Assembly: GCA_013368445.1 (NCBI GenBank)
Contig: JAACJO010000006.1
Coordinates: 1,116,001 to 1,180,000 of the forward strand
Direction: 5' to 3'
Source of the DNA: Leucocoprinus leucothites
Taxonomy: Eukaryota; Basidiomycota; Agaricomycetes; Agaricales; Agaricaceae
Length of the DNA stretch: 64,000 bases
How positions within the stretch are numbered: the first letter of the stretch is position 1; every line of letters begins with the position of its first letter. Below the pieces are notes generated by a model. That model made no database searches. It was given only the letters and a program-made list of their open reading frames with translations, and was not told the DNA's origin. Of the stretch, positions 23,487 to 37,166 are shown in pieces. A program made the translations under genes and the position numbers.

Positions 23487-24320
23487 AGCAACCCTATTCT
23501 TTTTATTCGTCCATCCAGGAGCTTCAAGTTTGGAGCGACGAACTTGACTAAGGTTCGGGGGAAACATCGACACGCCGTCTCTTGTCAAAAAGACCGCCTA
23601 GCTACGACACAGAACAAACAATAATACCTATGTAGCACTACATACACAGAACTCAAAAACCTCACCTAACAAAGCCACTAATAATTCAATTGTCCAAGTA
23701 AAGACAGAACAGCAAAGAAGCTATATGGGACATACAAAAAATCTCATCTATAGATCGGGCCATCGTCATATCAGTTAATTAAGTCCATGAAAGAAAGTCT
23801 CGGAGTAAGTAGTATTTGAATGAGCGAAATAATGAAACGAAGGAGCATATGTATAAGTGATCAGGATGTATCTAGCCGTGTTTTACTGTCAAAGGTCCTT
23901 TGAAAGGCAAGGAAGGACAGAAAACAAGTAATCGCTCGATGATTAAATGGAATGAACGAAATAAGGCACCAAGAAAGATAATTGAAATCGTCATGAGTGT
24001 CATTAAAAAAATCGTCACCCAGAAAATAAGAATGAAAGAAACGTCTATTTGTGAGTTGAGCACAACCAACGAGCGGCTTGAGGCTCGCCGTCAGGATAAG
24101 TTTAGCCATCCCCATCCCACCTCATCCAATGAATAGGTAGATAGAGTCATCTCGACATCAAGGGACCGAAACACCATCTGCGGTATGAAGTCGACATATC
24201 CAGTTAGCGCAAAATTGCTGAACTCCATATGAGTAACCTGCCACTCTAAGGGCAATAGATAAGAGGCATCACCCAAAATTCCAGACTCGCCCAAGCAAGT
24301 CAACCCCGCCGCTACCTCAC
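23487..24320. other. Intergenic, no gene seen
   Basis: AT-rich spacer between the tRNA and the 3' end of the serine-rich protein gene. Short frames on both strands with no motifs. Confidence 0.4.
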
Positions 24321-26719
24321 TTAATCCCTCCCAACCTTTAGCGCCTTCAACTTCCCAAACCCGAATCTCGCCATAAATCCCTTCTTCCCTCCTCCCTCCA
24401 CACCAGTTCCTGCTTTCGCCCCATACCCATGTCCAATCGTCGAAGAAGCTTTGACATAATGCTGTCCTTTCCCCTTCTCCTGACTCGACAAGTCTTGCTG
24501 ATGTTGATACATTGACAAATGATGATAATCTGTCGTACTAGCACCTCGTACACTCGTCGACATCGTCACACCAGTCTCACTCGTCATTCTATCGTCCTCA
24601 TGTCCATCCCCATCTTCCAGAGACGACGCAGCACTCTCAGGTGGAGTAGGAAGTTGCTTTTGTTTCACTTCCTTCGGTATCACGGGTACCATCGAAGCGC
24701 GTTTTGTCGTCGGATCAGATTTGTGCAGTCTACCATTGGATGGACGCGTTAGTGGAGAAGTGGCAGGGACGGGGGTGAGTATTGGTTTTGATGACGACGA
24801 AGATGACAGAGGTGAAGAGGAGGATCTGAGAGAGGGAGATGTAGAAGTGCGCCCTGAGGTGGGTTTAGAAGGTGCGAGATGAGCGAATGGCGGGGATTTA
24901 ATTGAAGACTGAGAAGATAGAGATGGCGTAGTATGAGGCACGGAGATTGGCGATGAGGAAGATCGGGTCGGACGAGGATGAGGGTGAGTGGGTAACGGCA
25001 CATGTGGAATATCGTGAATCCTCGTTGAATCTCGTAACGACGGGGATAATGCCGCGGCAGCAAACTCGACTTCACGAGGATAATCACGCATTTGGTCTGT
25101 GAGAGAAAGATCAGCTACGGGTTTCTAGAAGAGCGAGCAAAAAACTTACTTATACTTAAGCTACCCGGGTCGTCACCCCAAACAACATCTTCAGGACTTC
25201 CTATCCATACTCGGCTTTCTTCCATTGCCATTCCCTCTCCTCCCACCTCATTTCCCAAGGACATGCCAGAGCCCGATCCACTACCATCCAACCCACTCAT
25301 CAACAGAATCTCTCCAATCGACAGGCTTCCACCAGTCGGCACAGAACCAAAAACCCCGGCAGCCAACAGAAATGGGATAGGCTTCTCCCCGGCCGCATCT
25401 GTTCCGATACCAGCACCAAAGGAGCCGGGAGCAGACATAAAGCTAGACAACCTGCTCCTTGACTCACTTGGGCTTCCAGGCGCCGACGGAGGGGCGGGAG
25501 GAAGCAAGGACATTGATTGTAAAGGGTAGCCGAACGCCAAGAGAAACTGCTCAATGCCTTGGACTAATTTCGGTTTAGGCTTCGATTTTGGTCGTTGTTG
25601 GTGCGGCTTCCCGGAACTACCACTAGCGCCCAAAGCATGATAATTGTACACGTGCGATGGCAAAATATGGACGAGGTGTGGTTTTCGGTTCAAGGCATTG
25701 AGGTGGAGTTCGGATCGAGATTTGCCTTTGATACAAGCTAAAAGAGGCAGTTCATCACGACTGCAAGGTGCAGAGTGTGCAAAGGCAGGAGTGTTTTTTG
25801 CGGGGGGAGCTCGGCGAAGGAGGGTTGAGAAGCGACGGGAGTTCTTCCCTCCGTCTCTAATCTTGGCCGGATCCGTAGTATGCGCATCAGCTGAGGAGAA
25901 CGAGAGTGTGGAAAAATTAGTAGAGAACCGCTGCTTGGATTTCGAGGAAGCTGAAGGGAAGGGTGCTGGGGGCGCAGTGATGAATGAAGCCGAGAGAGTC
26001 GAGACTAGAATGGCATGCTTGAGGAGAAGCTTGTCTGGAAGCGAGGAGGGTAGAAAGTTGATGATGGCATCAAACGCGCGGTCGGCGGATGGTCGAGAAT
26101 TTGATCCACTACCTGCAACACGCGCACGCCGCCGCCGACTGAACGACGATGTGGTTGAAAATGATGAATTTCCTGACGAGGCAGAGGAGGCAAGAGACGA
26201 AGTAGCCGATGGGGCAGGAGAAGGGTAGCGTGGAATCTCCTCACCCATTCTCATCCGCGTCGGAGAAGGAGGCTCTGCGGGACTGTATGCCTCCTCCACA
26301 ACAAACTCCCCCGTAATACTATCTTCAGCCAGCTGAACGAGTTTTCGCAAACTCTCGGCCCCATCGGCGCGATATCGGCGCACAGCACGGTCCGCACGCT
26401 CAAGCAGTCCTACAAGACGGAGAGCCCCGGTATCCTGCACTAGTGGAGCAGCAAGTCGGAGAATGCGGACCGCAGCCACAGGGGTCTGGGGAATATACGG
26501 TGGTGCATGTGTGGCGACGATGACGAGAGACTGTGCAAGAGACCGACTGTAGAGAATTGGATGCAGATCTGCAGGGGTTGGTTCTCCGAGGATGAGGATG
26601 GCACTGGGCGGGTCTGCATGTGGGCTGATCGAAGGTCTCCATGGGCCGGACTCAACGCCAGTGAAGGGGTCAAAAGGGAGACATGGACGGAAGGCGTCGC
26701 TCGGTGGGCGCGCTGCCAT
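24321..26719 (-). CDS. Large serine-rich protein of unknown function
   Basis: Two exons, 26719-25150 and 25096-24321, join in phase into 781 residues. The first 170 residues look folded and hydrophobic (ILILGEPTPADLHPILYS, SLVIVATHAPPYIPQTPVAA, AESLRKLVQLAEDSITGEFV). A second ordered block lies near 210-240 (FDAIINFLPSSLPDKLLLKH) and a third near 370-400 (KPHLVHILPSHVYNYHALG). Between and after them are Ser/Pro/Gly-rich disordered stretches, with a Lys/Gly-rich end (KKGFMARFGFGKLKALKVGR). There is no signal peptide or membrane helix. I know no named domain that fits; the mix of ordered blocks and phosphorylatable linkers suggests a fungal scaffold or regulator, which is inference only. The C-terminal half is GC-poorer than the first exon. 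Confidence 0.75.
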
Positions 26720-29700
26720 GCGATACGATGAGGGTGGGAGTCTTTCAGTTGGTCTACTTCATGTCGTCATTTATAAAGATTTCATCCCTGAAGGGGTCCA
26801 CATGTTACGCTCTTCCCACGACCCTCCCGGTTCATCCTCCCTCGCCTTGGCAAAGAGTTGACAAGTTCATCCAACACTCAGAAAATTAACTTGTCTGTAC
26901 ATAAACTCGGTCTTCTCTGAACAGACCTTTCGTCAGGCTATTAGACTTAGCGTACACATATCGACCAGCTTGCCATGTCACAAAATTGTTTTTCCGATGT
27001 CATTTCAATTGATTTAGAGCGCCCATTGATAAAGACGCTTTCGGACTTCATATGACCTATCCGACTGACTGCGCAGCACGATGATGTATGAGATTAAATA
27101 ACCCTCTCCGTCCAACTTGCACTCCTTTTATCGTCAGTTATGCCAGATTAAGCTCTGGCTCTCGAGTCTACCCTCTATCATCGCTGACAGACTAATGGTT
27201 ATCTCGACCCTGTCGTCGGAAATATGTGCAATCCGGGGCGTTGAGCTCCTACTTGTATCATCTCTCTCCTGTCCTCAGTGCCGTCAGGCTACCCCACACC
27301 CCTGAATTCTGGTTCGTTTGCCCTATATCAGCAACAAAACCCTCCTCTCTCCAAAAATAACCAAAAATCAAAAGATACACGTACTCGTCGACTCAACCGC
27401 CGATTATCCGAACGTCAGCACAGACCAACACCTATGACGACCAGAATCAGCTCGAGCCGGAAGTCCTTCTTCAATGCTTGATTCTAACCCTCCACGTTCC
27501 TCCGCCACTGTCAACACTATCCTCCCAAACACAACAATACACAAAACACACCTTTCTCTCTCTGGCACGCCCTCTCCTGTCAAGTTCGGGTTCTCCTCAC
27601 TTTTGACAATAAACACCCCATTTGCCAAATCCAAACGTCAGTCCTCATTCGAAGCGAATAAATAACAAAGCGTTATGGCCTCATGGCTTGAAAAGTTGAA
27701 TCACTCCACGACTTTCCCTTTCTCGGTCGTGGAACTCGCGGATCATTACGAGATTCGCTGCTTTTGCTTTCAATACAAATTCTTGAAGGGGCCACCAGAC
27801 CATGTTCCCGGGATAACCAACTGCGCACGCAAGGGACTACATACTGATTTCAATCCACCCATGCGCGAGACACCCTGATAGTGGCAGGCGCAAGGGATGG
27901 ACTACTGGTGGTAAGCACTTGAGTGACTGGAGGATCACCATGCGATCCCGAGGAGGATTCACGCGATGCTCAATGCCAATGCACGTGGAGAAACGTCCCT
28001 GTGAGCGCTGAACAGGAACGCAATGATAGTTGGACAGTCACACCGGGGCCGGGACGCATTCCAGGATAATTCAGTACTACTATAGGAATATATAGGAATG
28101 TGGCGGATCCGAGTCCCTCAGACCAAACGCCTCTCAGCCCCCCCAGATCTCAGTGCTCATCTAACCTACCTTCATTCCAATTTCGCGCGACGAACACAAT
28201 GCCGTCCATACTCAATAGCCTGAGAGAGAAGCTATAAATCGCAACACACCCTCACTGGTCAGCAGATTTAGCCTCGCCTCCGACTCACGAGTACTTAAGT
28301 AGCAAGAGCACCCATACCCATACGGAGGTACCGTCCTGCTGACCACAAATCCACGCTTTTATCGTTCCGAGCACCAGGTACAAGGATACCACGTTCACAC
28401 TCCACCAAGTTGTTGTCATTCTAAATATAAATAACACTGTGCGTTGCAAGTTACTTGAAATTGATGATACTGTAAAACGTCTGACTTCTTCTTCCCACTA
28501 CATACATACAAACCGCAAATCACTGAAACGAAAAAGCCCGTGTTAGGAATTCTCATTGCGTCACACGCACAAAATAACAACTTCCTCCCACACAACACTG
28601 GTGGGTTTATTTTAACTTTCGTTCAATGATCAAGTCTTCAGCACTTGAAGAACCATTAGACTTGTTTATTATTGGCAGATCACACTTCTTGTGATTGCAG
28701 TGGAGAACAATCACTGACAAAAAAACCCCATTCTCACTCTTCTCAAATTCTGGCCTCTGATACTTCTTTCGAATCCAGAACACGCGTTCCCACACGGGCA
28801 TTCGGTGGGAACATCCACCTCAATGAGCCATGAGACCGCCAGACAAGGAGATTTAAGGCTAGGAGACCTACCAATTGATACGACTTCTCTTCAAGTCCTG
28901 AGGCCAAACGTCGAATGCTGAATGTCATAACTAACAACACCTGAACTTCCTTTCTCTCACCGACAAAATCCGACATCGCCACGAAGTCATTGACCTGCCA
29001 GTGCTACTAGACTCGCCACCATGTCAGCCACCTTCGAAGGCTTCGATTGCCTGCAATAGCGTACTTTCGAGTTATATCCGAATGGCCGACTTGACCACGA
29101 ACACGGGCGCTGCGGATATTCAATTTGGCTTGAAAGTAGGCATATGGTTTGTTCGGATTTCACTTACAAATCGAGTTAGTGGTTATAAGTGTTGGCAAGG
29201 AAGAGAATAGGCAGCCGACGCATTGTCACTTCTGAGTACTGATCAATTATTATAGGCTAGACCTCAATTGCAGTTTCCCAAAAGTCGGGAAAGAAATCAA
29301 ACCTGGAAAGGATGTTGTCAGTTCTCTCAAATTATCCGAATTTTGGACGGACTCGCTGAGTAATACTAGGCAGCGTAATTTCCAACGGACTTTGACCAGG
29401 AAATTTAGGTCGAGGATCACCCGAATGTGCACGTGAGCTCTCCGTTTTCTTCAAAAACCATTTATGACTAAGCTAATACGGATATTCATGATTGAAAGGA
29501 CGTTTTTGCCCGTCTCATTCTATGCTTGGCCTACCAGATCGCCGGTTAGCTGACAGTTGATCGAGACCGGGTCCCTCTTCCGTCACGTCTTGCGAGCCCT
29601 GCCGCTCAACCTCGGGACATTTGAGGAAATCGGATATTCCTGAACTGTCACCACTCTCATCCCTCCAGAGACGAGCGAGGCACATTACTCCACGTTATTT

Positions 29701-30767
29701 CCAGTCAACTTCAAGAAGAGGACGATCCCTGGGGTTAATTTGAAACTTTTGATGAACATGGTTAACAAGCCTCCTCGCCTGTGATCGTATCGCCATCCAA
29801 TTGAGTGTTCGCCCATTCCACACATTATTATAGCCCTCGTAACCACTCCGGGTTAATGAGGAGTGGGATGTGGTGCTCCAAAGACGCATCCGAAGCCCAC
29901 CAGTCGGAAACGCCTCACCCCTCTTCATCATCAGGACCGGTTATCGTTAGGTCTTGAACATAATAAAATAAACGCTGCATCCCGGACGTGCAGAGATAGG
30001 AACACCCAGATTAACGTGAATCGTTTGTTTTTGCTTCGAAACTAGAGAGAGAGAAACCTGAGAGTGAGCCTAAGTTTCCTTCTTCAAAGGGAGTTATACT
30101 ATCGATAAATTCAGTGGGAGTAGTTTTTCCTTCCTTTTAGTTAACATGGGGTGTTCAATCTCTCCCTCTTCTCCTCCCAGAGCCCACGTCTTGTTCTCTA
30201 CCCAGCGCTCGTATTGGAAGGAGCTTGGCATCATTGGTGTTGCTTATCATCATCGCGTCTATTACTATGAGCCGCTACGACTTTATCCCTGAGAAACCCG
30301 GCCGGAGGGTGTGGTCGTGGCTTCTCCGCAGGTCATGATGTCACCTTGGAGTTTTCAATTGCCTGATCGTTGCCTTTTTTCATATAGCTCTAGACGACGG
30401 AAGAATTCCTGAGGAAATCGCTTGGATGCAGGTTTGGCATCAAGCGAAGGGGCGTTTGAGTGAGCGCTTATGGGATATTTACCAAGCGGCATTTACTGCT
30501 CTCGTTTACTACGTATCTATATTATATGCTCATCTACATAGGATAATTCTCGGAATCAATCTAGAAATGTCCATTCGTCAAGTTTGAGGTAAATAGTCAA
30601 GGCTGTAAACCTACTCAATGTCAAGGTGACTGGATTGTCGCTCTGGTGGAAACACCCTCTCATTCCGGCTTCTTCGTCTCCTCAGCCTGGTCAATTGCCT
30701 TGCCTATTACCACTTGATGAAGAATCAGCATTGTGGAGAAAGACTAGTGGCCGCATTTCAAACTCTG
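26720..30767. other. Intergenic, about 4 kb, largest gene-poor gap
   Basis: I found no gene I can support. The strand 27,278-27,665 (+) has coding-like composition (Pro/Ser/Arg-rich frames, with a stop near 27,480 and a second frame to 27,665) and could be a small or decayed gene, but no splice model joins it. Elsewhere only short frames. No transposon domains, long terminal repeats or RNA genes seen. Confidence 0.4.
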
Positions 30768-31731
30768 TCAGATGATTCTGAAAAATTGTGAATCAAGCAC
30801 AGACAGGCCTACTTGACATGGAATCCCAATGAAAGTCAGGTAATCGCGGAACTGATTGTTGCCTGCGCAGCTGAGTATTGTTGCCGTCAACACTATGGGG
30901 ACGTTGATAGCAGCTCCCTCAAGGAAAATTTGAATCAACCAGCGACTCTGTCGTACGCCACTCAGGTCAGCTGGATGACATTCCCTAGCCACCTTCCTGA
31001 ATAACAAAAGGCGGATAGAGATAAAAGACGTCGCATAAATATTCAAGAGAGCATTTGACACCAAAGCAACTTCGTAAGTTACTACTGATATCATTTTATG
31101 GGCGACAGCCCTCTCAATTATCGATGTCAATCCAGCAGCTATGGATTTTAGCCCCGTTACACAAGTGTAAGGTTGGATGGATCTCTCACCAAGTGTTACG
31201 AGGTAAATGCACTGGGGCAGCAACCGCACGACTGTATCTGCCAATTTCCCCTGATGGAAACCAAGCGCAAGGCTTTGAACTTTGTGGCAACGCCACACCT
31301 ATGGTTGGACATTTAAAGCACGATCAGTATCTTGAACGAGTCCACAGGTCTTCCGTAAAACATCAGCTCACGAGAACGCCATCGGTGAGGCTTATAGTCA
31401 AACCCGAAATCAAAGTCATGCCCTCGGTGACTGCCGCGTTCGTACCCACAAGCAAGCACTGCCACACACCAAGGACCATCAAGGCCATGTTGAGGGCGAG
31501 TAGAACGGGTATATACAGTGTCCAAAACCTGAACTGCTTTAACTTCTGTGAGGGCTGGCCAGAATTACTCTCTTGTGGGTTTGTGGTGAAGGATACCAGG
31601 AAAAAAATACAAATGGCTCCTAGGGTGAGGAGACCACCATTCAGGAGAGGAGAAATAGCCAGTAAAAATACTCTGGTATTTATTTCCTGGGAATCAAGAT
31701 CGCATAAAAGGCGTGTGGGATGAGAGACCAT
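30768..31731 (-). CDS. Basidiomycete seven-helix-type membrane protein
   Basis: Multi-pass membrane protein of a family that is common and uncharacterised in mushroom genomes, GPCR-like in layout. Exons 31731-31372, 31298-31190 and 31138-30768 give 279 residues. Hydrophobic segments in order include FLLAISPLLNGGLLTLGAIC, FWTLYIPVLLALNMALMVLG, MTLISGLTISLTDGVLV followed by WRCHKV, LLPQCIYLVTLA, VALVSNALLNIYATSFISI and IFLEGAAINVPIVLTATILS. DG-LVWRC, placed at the splice between exons 1 and 2, is the most recognisable family motif. The start ATG at 31731 gives a short extracellular N-terminus; a further 5' exon is possible. A related gene begins at 63,807. No ligand or function is known. Confidence 0.72.
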
Positions 31732-32489
31732 TGCAGAAGTCCACAACTTCTTGTGTTTGGGAATAATGTGTAGGGATGGGATGTAGTCCAGTGCTCCCCG
31801 TATCCAGGCCGATGAAATAGTAGTCTGAGAGTGGCTATGTTAGAGTCATTGATAAATTCTTCTCGCGAGGGCCAAAAATACGCCAAGTCGCATCTTGTGT
31901 CTGCGTTACAATCTACAGAACAACTGAAGATGTGTTTAGGTTCTTGCCTACGCACGGCGGCGATGATCACAGATCAGTTTGTCTGGTCCGTGAGGCGGTC
32001 TGCTTGGTGTAGGCCTGATCCAGGAGAGACCTTACTGTATAATCGAATTGGAGGCACCTCGAGCTCTGCTACAGAAGCGCACAGTCATGAATGATGCATA
32101 GCAAGTGCGTCTTTGAGGGCCGAAGCATGATTTTTTTTTTTTCCCGCTGCCAAGAAAGCCTAAGGATCATGATTGGGGCAGTTATATGAACACCCAGAAC
32201 AATGTTGAACAAGATTGAGGCTGACAGACGATGTGATGGTGTGGGACATGTCATCATCACGGGATGATTTGAGGACTCGGAGATGCAGGTAATTTAATGC
32301 AACCTGGGGCTGAGGAGGTCGGGAACAGCACAATGAAATGCCAGGGCAGGGTATTGAAACGTTCCAGTAGTGTGACAGTGATACGAGAACAGCACAGAAC
32401 CAACGAAAGAGGTCCAAATGAGCACCGTGAAAAGTTCGGCTTAGTAGCACATCGCTCGTGGGCCTTTATTTTGCTCTCTGGCTAGTGTC
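31732..32489. other. Intergenic, no gene seen
   Basis: Upstream of the membrane-protein gene. Contains a T12 run near 32,131. No coding model supported. Confidence 0.4.
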
Positions 32490-32572
32490 TCTCTGTTAGT
32501 ATATCGGTTAGTACACGCGCCTGTCATTTGATGTGACCGCGCGAAAGCGGGGTTCGACTCCCCGACAGAGAG
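32490..32572 (+). tRNA. tRNA-Asp (anticodon GTC) with 11-base intron
   Basis: Acceptor stem TCTCTGT/ACAGAGA, discriminator G, T-arm CGGGG-TTCGACT-CCCCG, D-arm GTAT/GTAC, anticodon stem CGCGC/GCGCG. The anticodon loop CTGTCAC is interrupted after base 37 by an intron of about 11 bases (tttgatgtgac, 32527-32537), the canonical place for nuclear tRNA introns. Mature length is 72. Decodes GAC and GAT. Confidence 0.92.
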
Positions 32573-32736
32573 CTGTATTTGCATCACATATGTTTTATTT
32601 TGATTCCTCCCCCTTCAATCCATCTCTCATATTCACTCAAAATTGTAATTATCACGCGCAAATTCCAGCACAGTATAAATGTACATTGAGATACAAACAG
32701 AATAACAGTGAACCGAAAACGTGTGTAACTTAGCAT

Positions 32737-34268
32737 CTACTGCAAAGTCAAAACAATCCTCCCCGCAATCTTGCCCTCGCCAAGCGCAACATAGACGCTG
32801 AGAAGCCAGTCAGCACGGATATACATTCTCTAACAGACCAACGCACCTCTCAAGTTCATCAATAGACTTCAACTGATAATGCACCTTGATCGCTCCTGAC
32901 GCGGCGATATTGATACATTCGATCGCATCCTGTCTGTTTCCGACATACGACCCATGAATTGTAATACTCTTAAAGACTGTAAAGAAGATGCTAGCGTCCA
33001 GGGTCGCCTTCGCAGGCAATCCGACAGCCATAAGACGACCGTTCTCGCGCAAGTAGTCGACAGCTTGGGCGTAACCGCTGGACTGATATGCAAGTGTAAG
33101 TCGTACTCCGGAAAGTGAATGAGAGGCCTATGTACTCACAGAAGCAGTGGTAACAACAGCAGCATGAGCACCTTTCCCATCAGTAACGCGCTTAATCTCG
33201 GCTGTGACGTCTTTGCAAGTGGTGAAATCGATCCAATGGTCGGCACCCAAAGAGAGACAAAGCTCGCGCTTCTCTTCTCCGCCATCTAGAAAACTGCATA
33301 AGTGATTTTCCTGTATCTATTTCAAACTGAAACTGTACCGATGGCAATAACACGACGTCCCATATATTTCGCATACTGTATGGCTGAGGGTCTGTAAACC
33401 ACCAAACACTTAACCATAGAAGATGAGAACACACCAAGGTGGCCGAGACCGCCACCGGCCCCAGGAAGCACAACCCAATCACCGGGGTTCGTCTCGCTGT
33501 ATTTTAATGCACGATAGACCGTCAGTCCCTGCGTGAATTTATGAGTTGTATGAAAGCGAGGGAGCTGATGGACGCACAGCGCAGAGTAAAGATGCTGCAG
33601 CAGCGCTCTCAAGTCCATTAGGAATAGGAGTAACACTGTTGACGAATGAGACCTAAGGAGGAGGCTAGCATGAGTAAACAGATAGATGAATGGTGATGAC
33701 GATAATAATATACATACGACGTATTGCTGGAAGGTACCATCAACAGTGTAGCCGCTAAGCTGAACATTCTCGCAGTCTATCCATCAAGTCAGTTTAGCAG
33801 TGATACTGAAGTTGATCAGCACTCACTTTGCTCGTGAGAGTTTCGACATTGTTCGCATTGAAGGCACCTGAAGCCAACACTCAGTCAAATCACTTCCACG
33901 AGTAGTAAAAATCCAAACACTCACGAGTACGCAACCCACTTGACGCCTACCCTATCACCAATCTTCACAGGACTATCAGTAGTATTTTCACCAATAGCAA
34001 CGATATCTCCAACGCCCTCATGCCCACCAATCAACGGTGTCTTGGGCGGAACAGGCCAATCTCCCATAGCAGCATGTAAATCGGTATGGCAAACACCAGT
34101 GCAATGCATTTTGATGAGACATTCGCCAGGTTTGAGCTCGTTGGGCTGTTTGACTGGGACATCAGACTGGACTTGAACGTGTTGCCCAGATTTCTGAACG
34201 ATAGCGGCTTTTTGGTGTTTGGGGATTGAGGTGGTTTGAGCTTTGTTGGCGGGAGACGTTTGGGACAT
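32737..34268 (-). CDS. Zinc-dependent alcohol dehydrogenase (ADH1-type)
   Basis: NAD-linked, zinc-containing medium-chain alcohol dehydrogenase of the yeast tetrameric type; it interconverts alcohols and aldehydes in the cytosol or mitochondria. Exons 34268-33925, 33867-33827, 33776-33718, 33652-33578, 33528-33435 and 33383-33339, then further exons to the stop at 32737, give roughly 370 residues. Catalytic zinc ligands lie in CTGVCHTDLHAAMGDWP and GGHEGVG; structural zinc ligands lie in CLQCEQCRNSHEQNC, which is assembled across two introns. The cofactor-binding loop is GAGGGLGHLAIQYAKYMG. The C-terminus, VALGEGKIAGRIVLTLQ, is typical. The preferred substrate (ethanol, aryl or other alcohols) cannot be told. 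The N-terminus is about 20 residues longer than yeast ADH1, without a clear presequence. Confidence 0.93.
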
Positions 34269-37166
34269 TGGGTTAGAACTTTTGCGGGTAAGTGAAATTC
34301 GAGGTTTAGAGGCTGGGGTGGCTTTTTAGTCAAGAGTTGTGGAGCTAGTGGGTGTGTGGGGGGATTATATACGTCCCCATTGAAACAAGTCACCGCGCAC
34401 CCCAATGGGTGCTATTACTCCTTTGTGAGACACCTGCGGATAAGTCTAGATCGGTGGTCATTTGTTTGTCAGGGGACCATTCATCGTACGATGTTGTCGG
34501 TGCTTCCTTTGGGGCTGGGCGTGGCAAGAACTAGTAGATTTGAAGGCCTGGACAGTAATGCTAAAATAAATTCTGTTCTCGAGCATAGTGGACGGTCGCT
34601 CGAGAGTCGAGACAGTGGCCATCATTCGACAAGATCATGATTTACCTATAACATCACTGATGTTGTCATTAGGACGTGCTAGGTCACATCATCTGGCTCC
34701 CTGGATTTATATAAAGCTCTATGCGTTCAGCGCTTAGGTCACTGTTATCAGACTTGAAGACTTCGGTGTATGTATCATAAATTGGCTACTACTGATGCAA
34801 TGCGATTGGACGGTGGGAGATTACCAATTCCGTGAGGCTCGTTGAACCAAATAAGGACCAGGATTACTGCTAGGCAAGTATGTTCCTGATCGAACCAGGG
34901 CCTTAGGAAGTCAGCCAAAAGAAGTAAACCAGATTCCTGTCCCACATAGCCAGGTTATATCAAGGGGTCAACTCGGGAAAAATGAAGGGGTGTGTGTCGA
35001 TATTAAATACCCTGAAACACTATCCAGCGAGGTCTTCGGAGATTGATCATAGCGTACACATTGTGAACTCACCAAAAAATGGGGCTCAACGAGCCGAAAT
35101 ATATTGGTGGAAAGGGCTGACGAGTAAACCTACCAATCAAACAGGTTACACAGTCCTTAGCCTCGCCTTACGAATATAATTGGCACCTCGGCGGATAAAA
35201 AAGGAATCAAGAGCGGAGGTCAAGATTGTGTAGATCTGCTCGGAGTAATCCATGCCAAGGACTTGGTTCCTTTCCTGAGCTGCTACTTAGTAGAATAACA
35301 GCAGCCCAGAGCCTACTTTAACTGAGCCCGAGCTCTGAATAACGAGGGACAAAAGCTGTCTGCTCTTGCCGGGAAACTAGTGGTCACTTTCGGGTATGAG
35401 TGCTGAACGTAACTACTGAATTGAGAGATTTAGATAGGTTTTCGGCCTCGATTAAGATCTAACGATGAGTCTTCGCCTCGCACGCGGCGGCTATATGTAG
35501 CTATGGCGTCTGTTATGCTCCAGACCTTGGGTGATGCAAAGAGGACATTGTTCTACCCCAAAGTAGTTCACAGTAGCCCACAGCCCATCATTCCTCATAA
35601 CTTTGTCTTGTTGTGAGAAATACTAGGACCTGGATGAAGAACATCAACCGAGGAACTTTTCGCAATGGCCGAGACTCAAATTCGTCCAACACTCACAACG
35701 TCCGTCCATGAACACTAATTCTACAGTTGGGTCCTTGCTTTTCGACAGCTTAGCTTTTGAAGCGAATTGATTGGGAATGGCTGAACGTCGGAAGCCGAGG
35801 AACTGGATGAGGGACCACAAGGTCAAGCATCTTTGCCGCTCCACGTGAGAAGGTTTACTTGATGGGACTATCCCTTTGTAGGCTTTTAGGCGAGTGCAGA
35901 AGTTGGCGGGAATATCGAAGGTCAGTCAAGGACGATGATCAGCGCCTTTCCACAAAAGTGTCGTGAGTATTTTACACCTCGGCTCAAAGGGGATCGCAAT
36001 AGGCAAGAGTGTTGAATGAATTGGCGAAACAAGACTGGAAAAACGAACAAGCCTGGGGCCACCTGAAGGATAGCCACGCTGAATGAGAAAATTAAGGCCG
36101 CCGATGGACAGGACATAAGTCGGACGAGAGTTGTTCTGATTGGATGAGCCACGTCATCTTACTTGAAACGTATCACGAACGAGCGAGCTGTACGGACGAG
36201 GACCAAGCCGGATATAATCGAGGAAACGGGGCGATAGAGGCATTTATTAAATAGCGGATCGGAACGGGGGCCAACTGACTGGTCTTGGGTACAACGTCCG
36301 GAAATAACAGTGAGAGGCCCAACACCGTCCATCGCTTGCTGAGGGAAAGGGAACTTTTAGCCAAGGAAAATTTGCCCCATGAACTCGCGGATTGAAGCAA
36401 AGAATCAGGGGACGAAGCAGCCTAAGACCAAACGGGGAAGGGTGTCGTCATTGACAAAGAAGGGGTCTAGAACGTGTGATAATTAGTGTTGGAGGAGTGA
36501 CGTCCAATGGGTTTGGGCGTTAATGGAAAGGCGCTTGAGGACAAAGAGATACAGAAGGAGACAAAGTTCGAGCGACGTGACCGGCGGGTCAGGTGGTGGG
36601 CACTGAACAAGTCGGCGACTTCGAGTTGAGCAGGCCGAGGACCGCACCGAGGACCGCTGACCACTCGCCGCACGGATGCCGTCTCGGCCGGTGGGCGGAT
36701 GTTTCCCACACGAAAATGACGTCATTTGTGGGAGTGGCCGGAGGGCGAGCAGAAGGTCAGCGACGATGACAGGGCGTCGTGGGCATCGTCGACAGGCCAG
36801 GCGGCGGTGAGAAAGGGAGCGGGAGCGGGAGTGCGAGGGGCGGGATTGGGAGGAATGCAGAGGTGGCGTTTAATTACCGAATTAGCTGTGAGATTCGACC
36901 GGTGTTGGCCGCACCCATCTACCACTGAGTAGCCATTTCTTCATTGCGTTGGATTGGAGCTTCCTGGACCTCATCTCACTTTGCTCACCACCGGCTATTA
37001 CGTCCAGGAAGCACATTGCACCGGGGTTTTCGTGTTTGAAAGCCTGCAGGCCGCTGCACCGCGAACATAGACGGTGGAATCAGGGCTTGGGCTAAGCGGA
37101 ATTTTTAATCTTGACATTGGATTTCCTACCTATATATGGATCCTCCACAATCGGTGTGTTGTCTTT
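34269..37166. other. Intergenic, about 2.9 kb, no gene seen
   Basis: Contains the ADH promoter (CCCC-rich stretch near 34,356-34,400) and, at its right end, a GC-rich, G-tract-rich region (36,720-36,870) upstream of the RRM gene. Only short frames elsewhere. Confidence 0.4.

Noticed and set aside
27278..27665. Possible small plus-strand gene rich in Pro, Ser and Arg
   Set aside because: Two frames overlap with no convincing start, splice or domain; mentioned only in the intergenic note.
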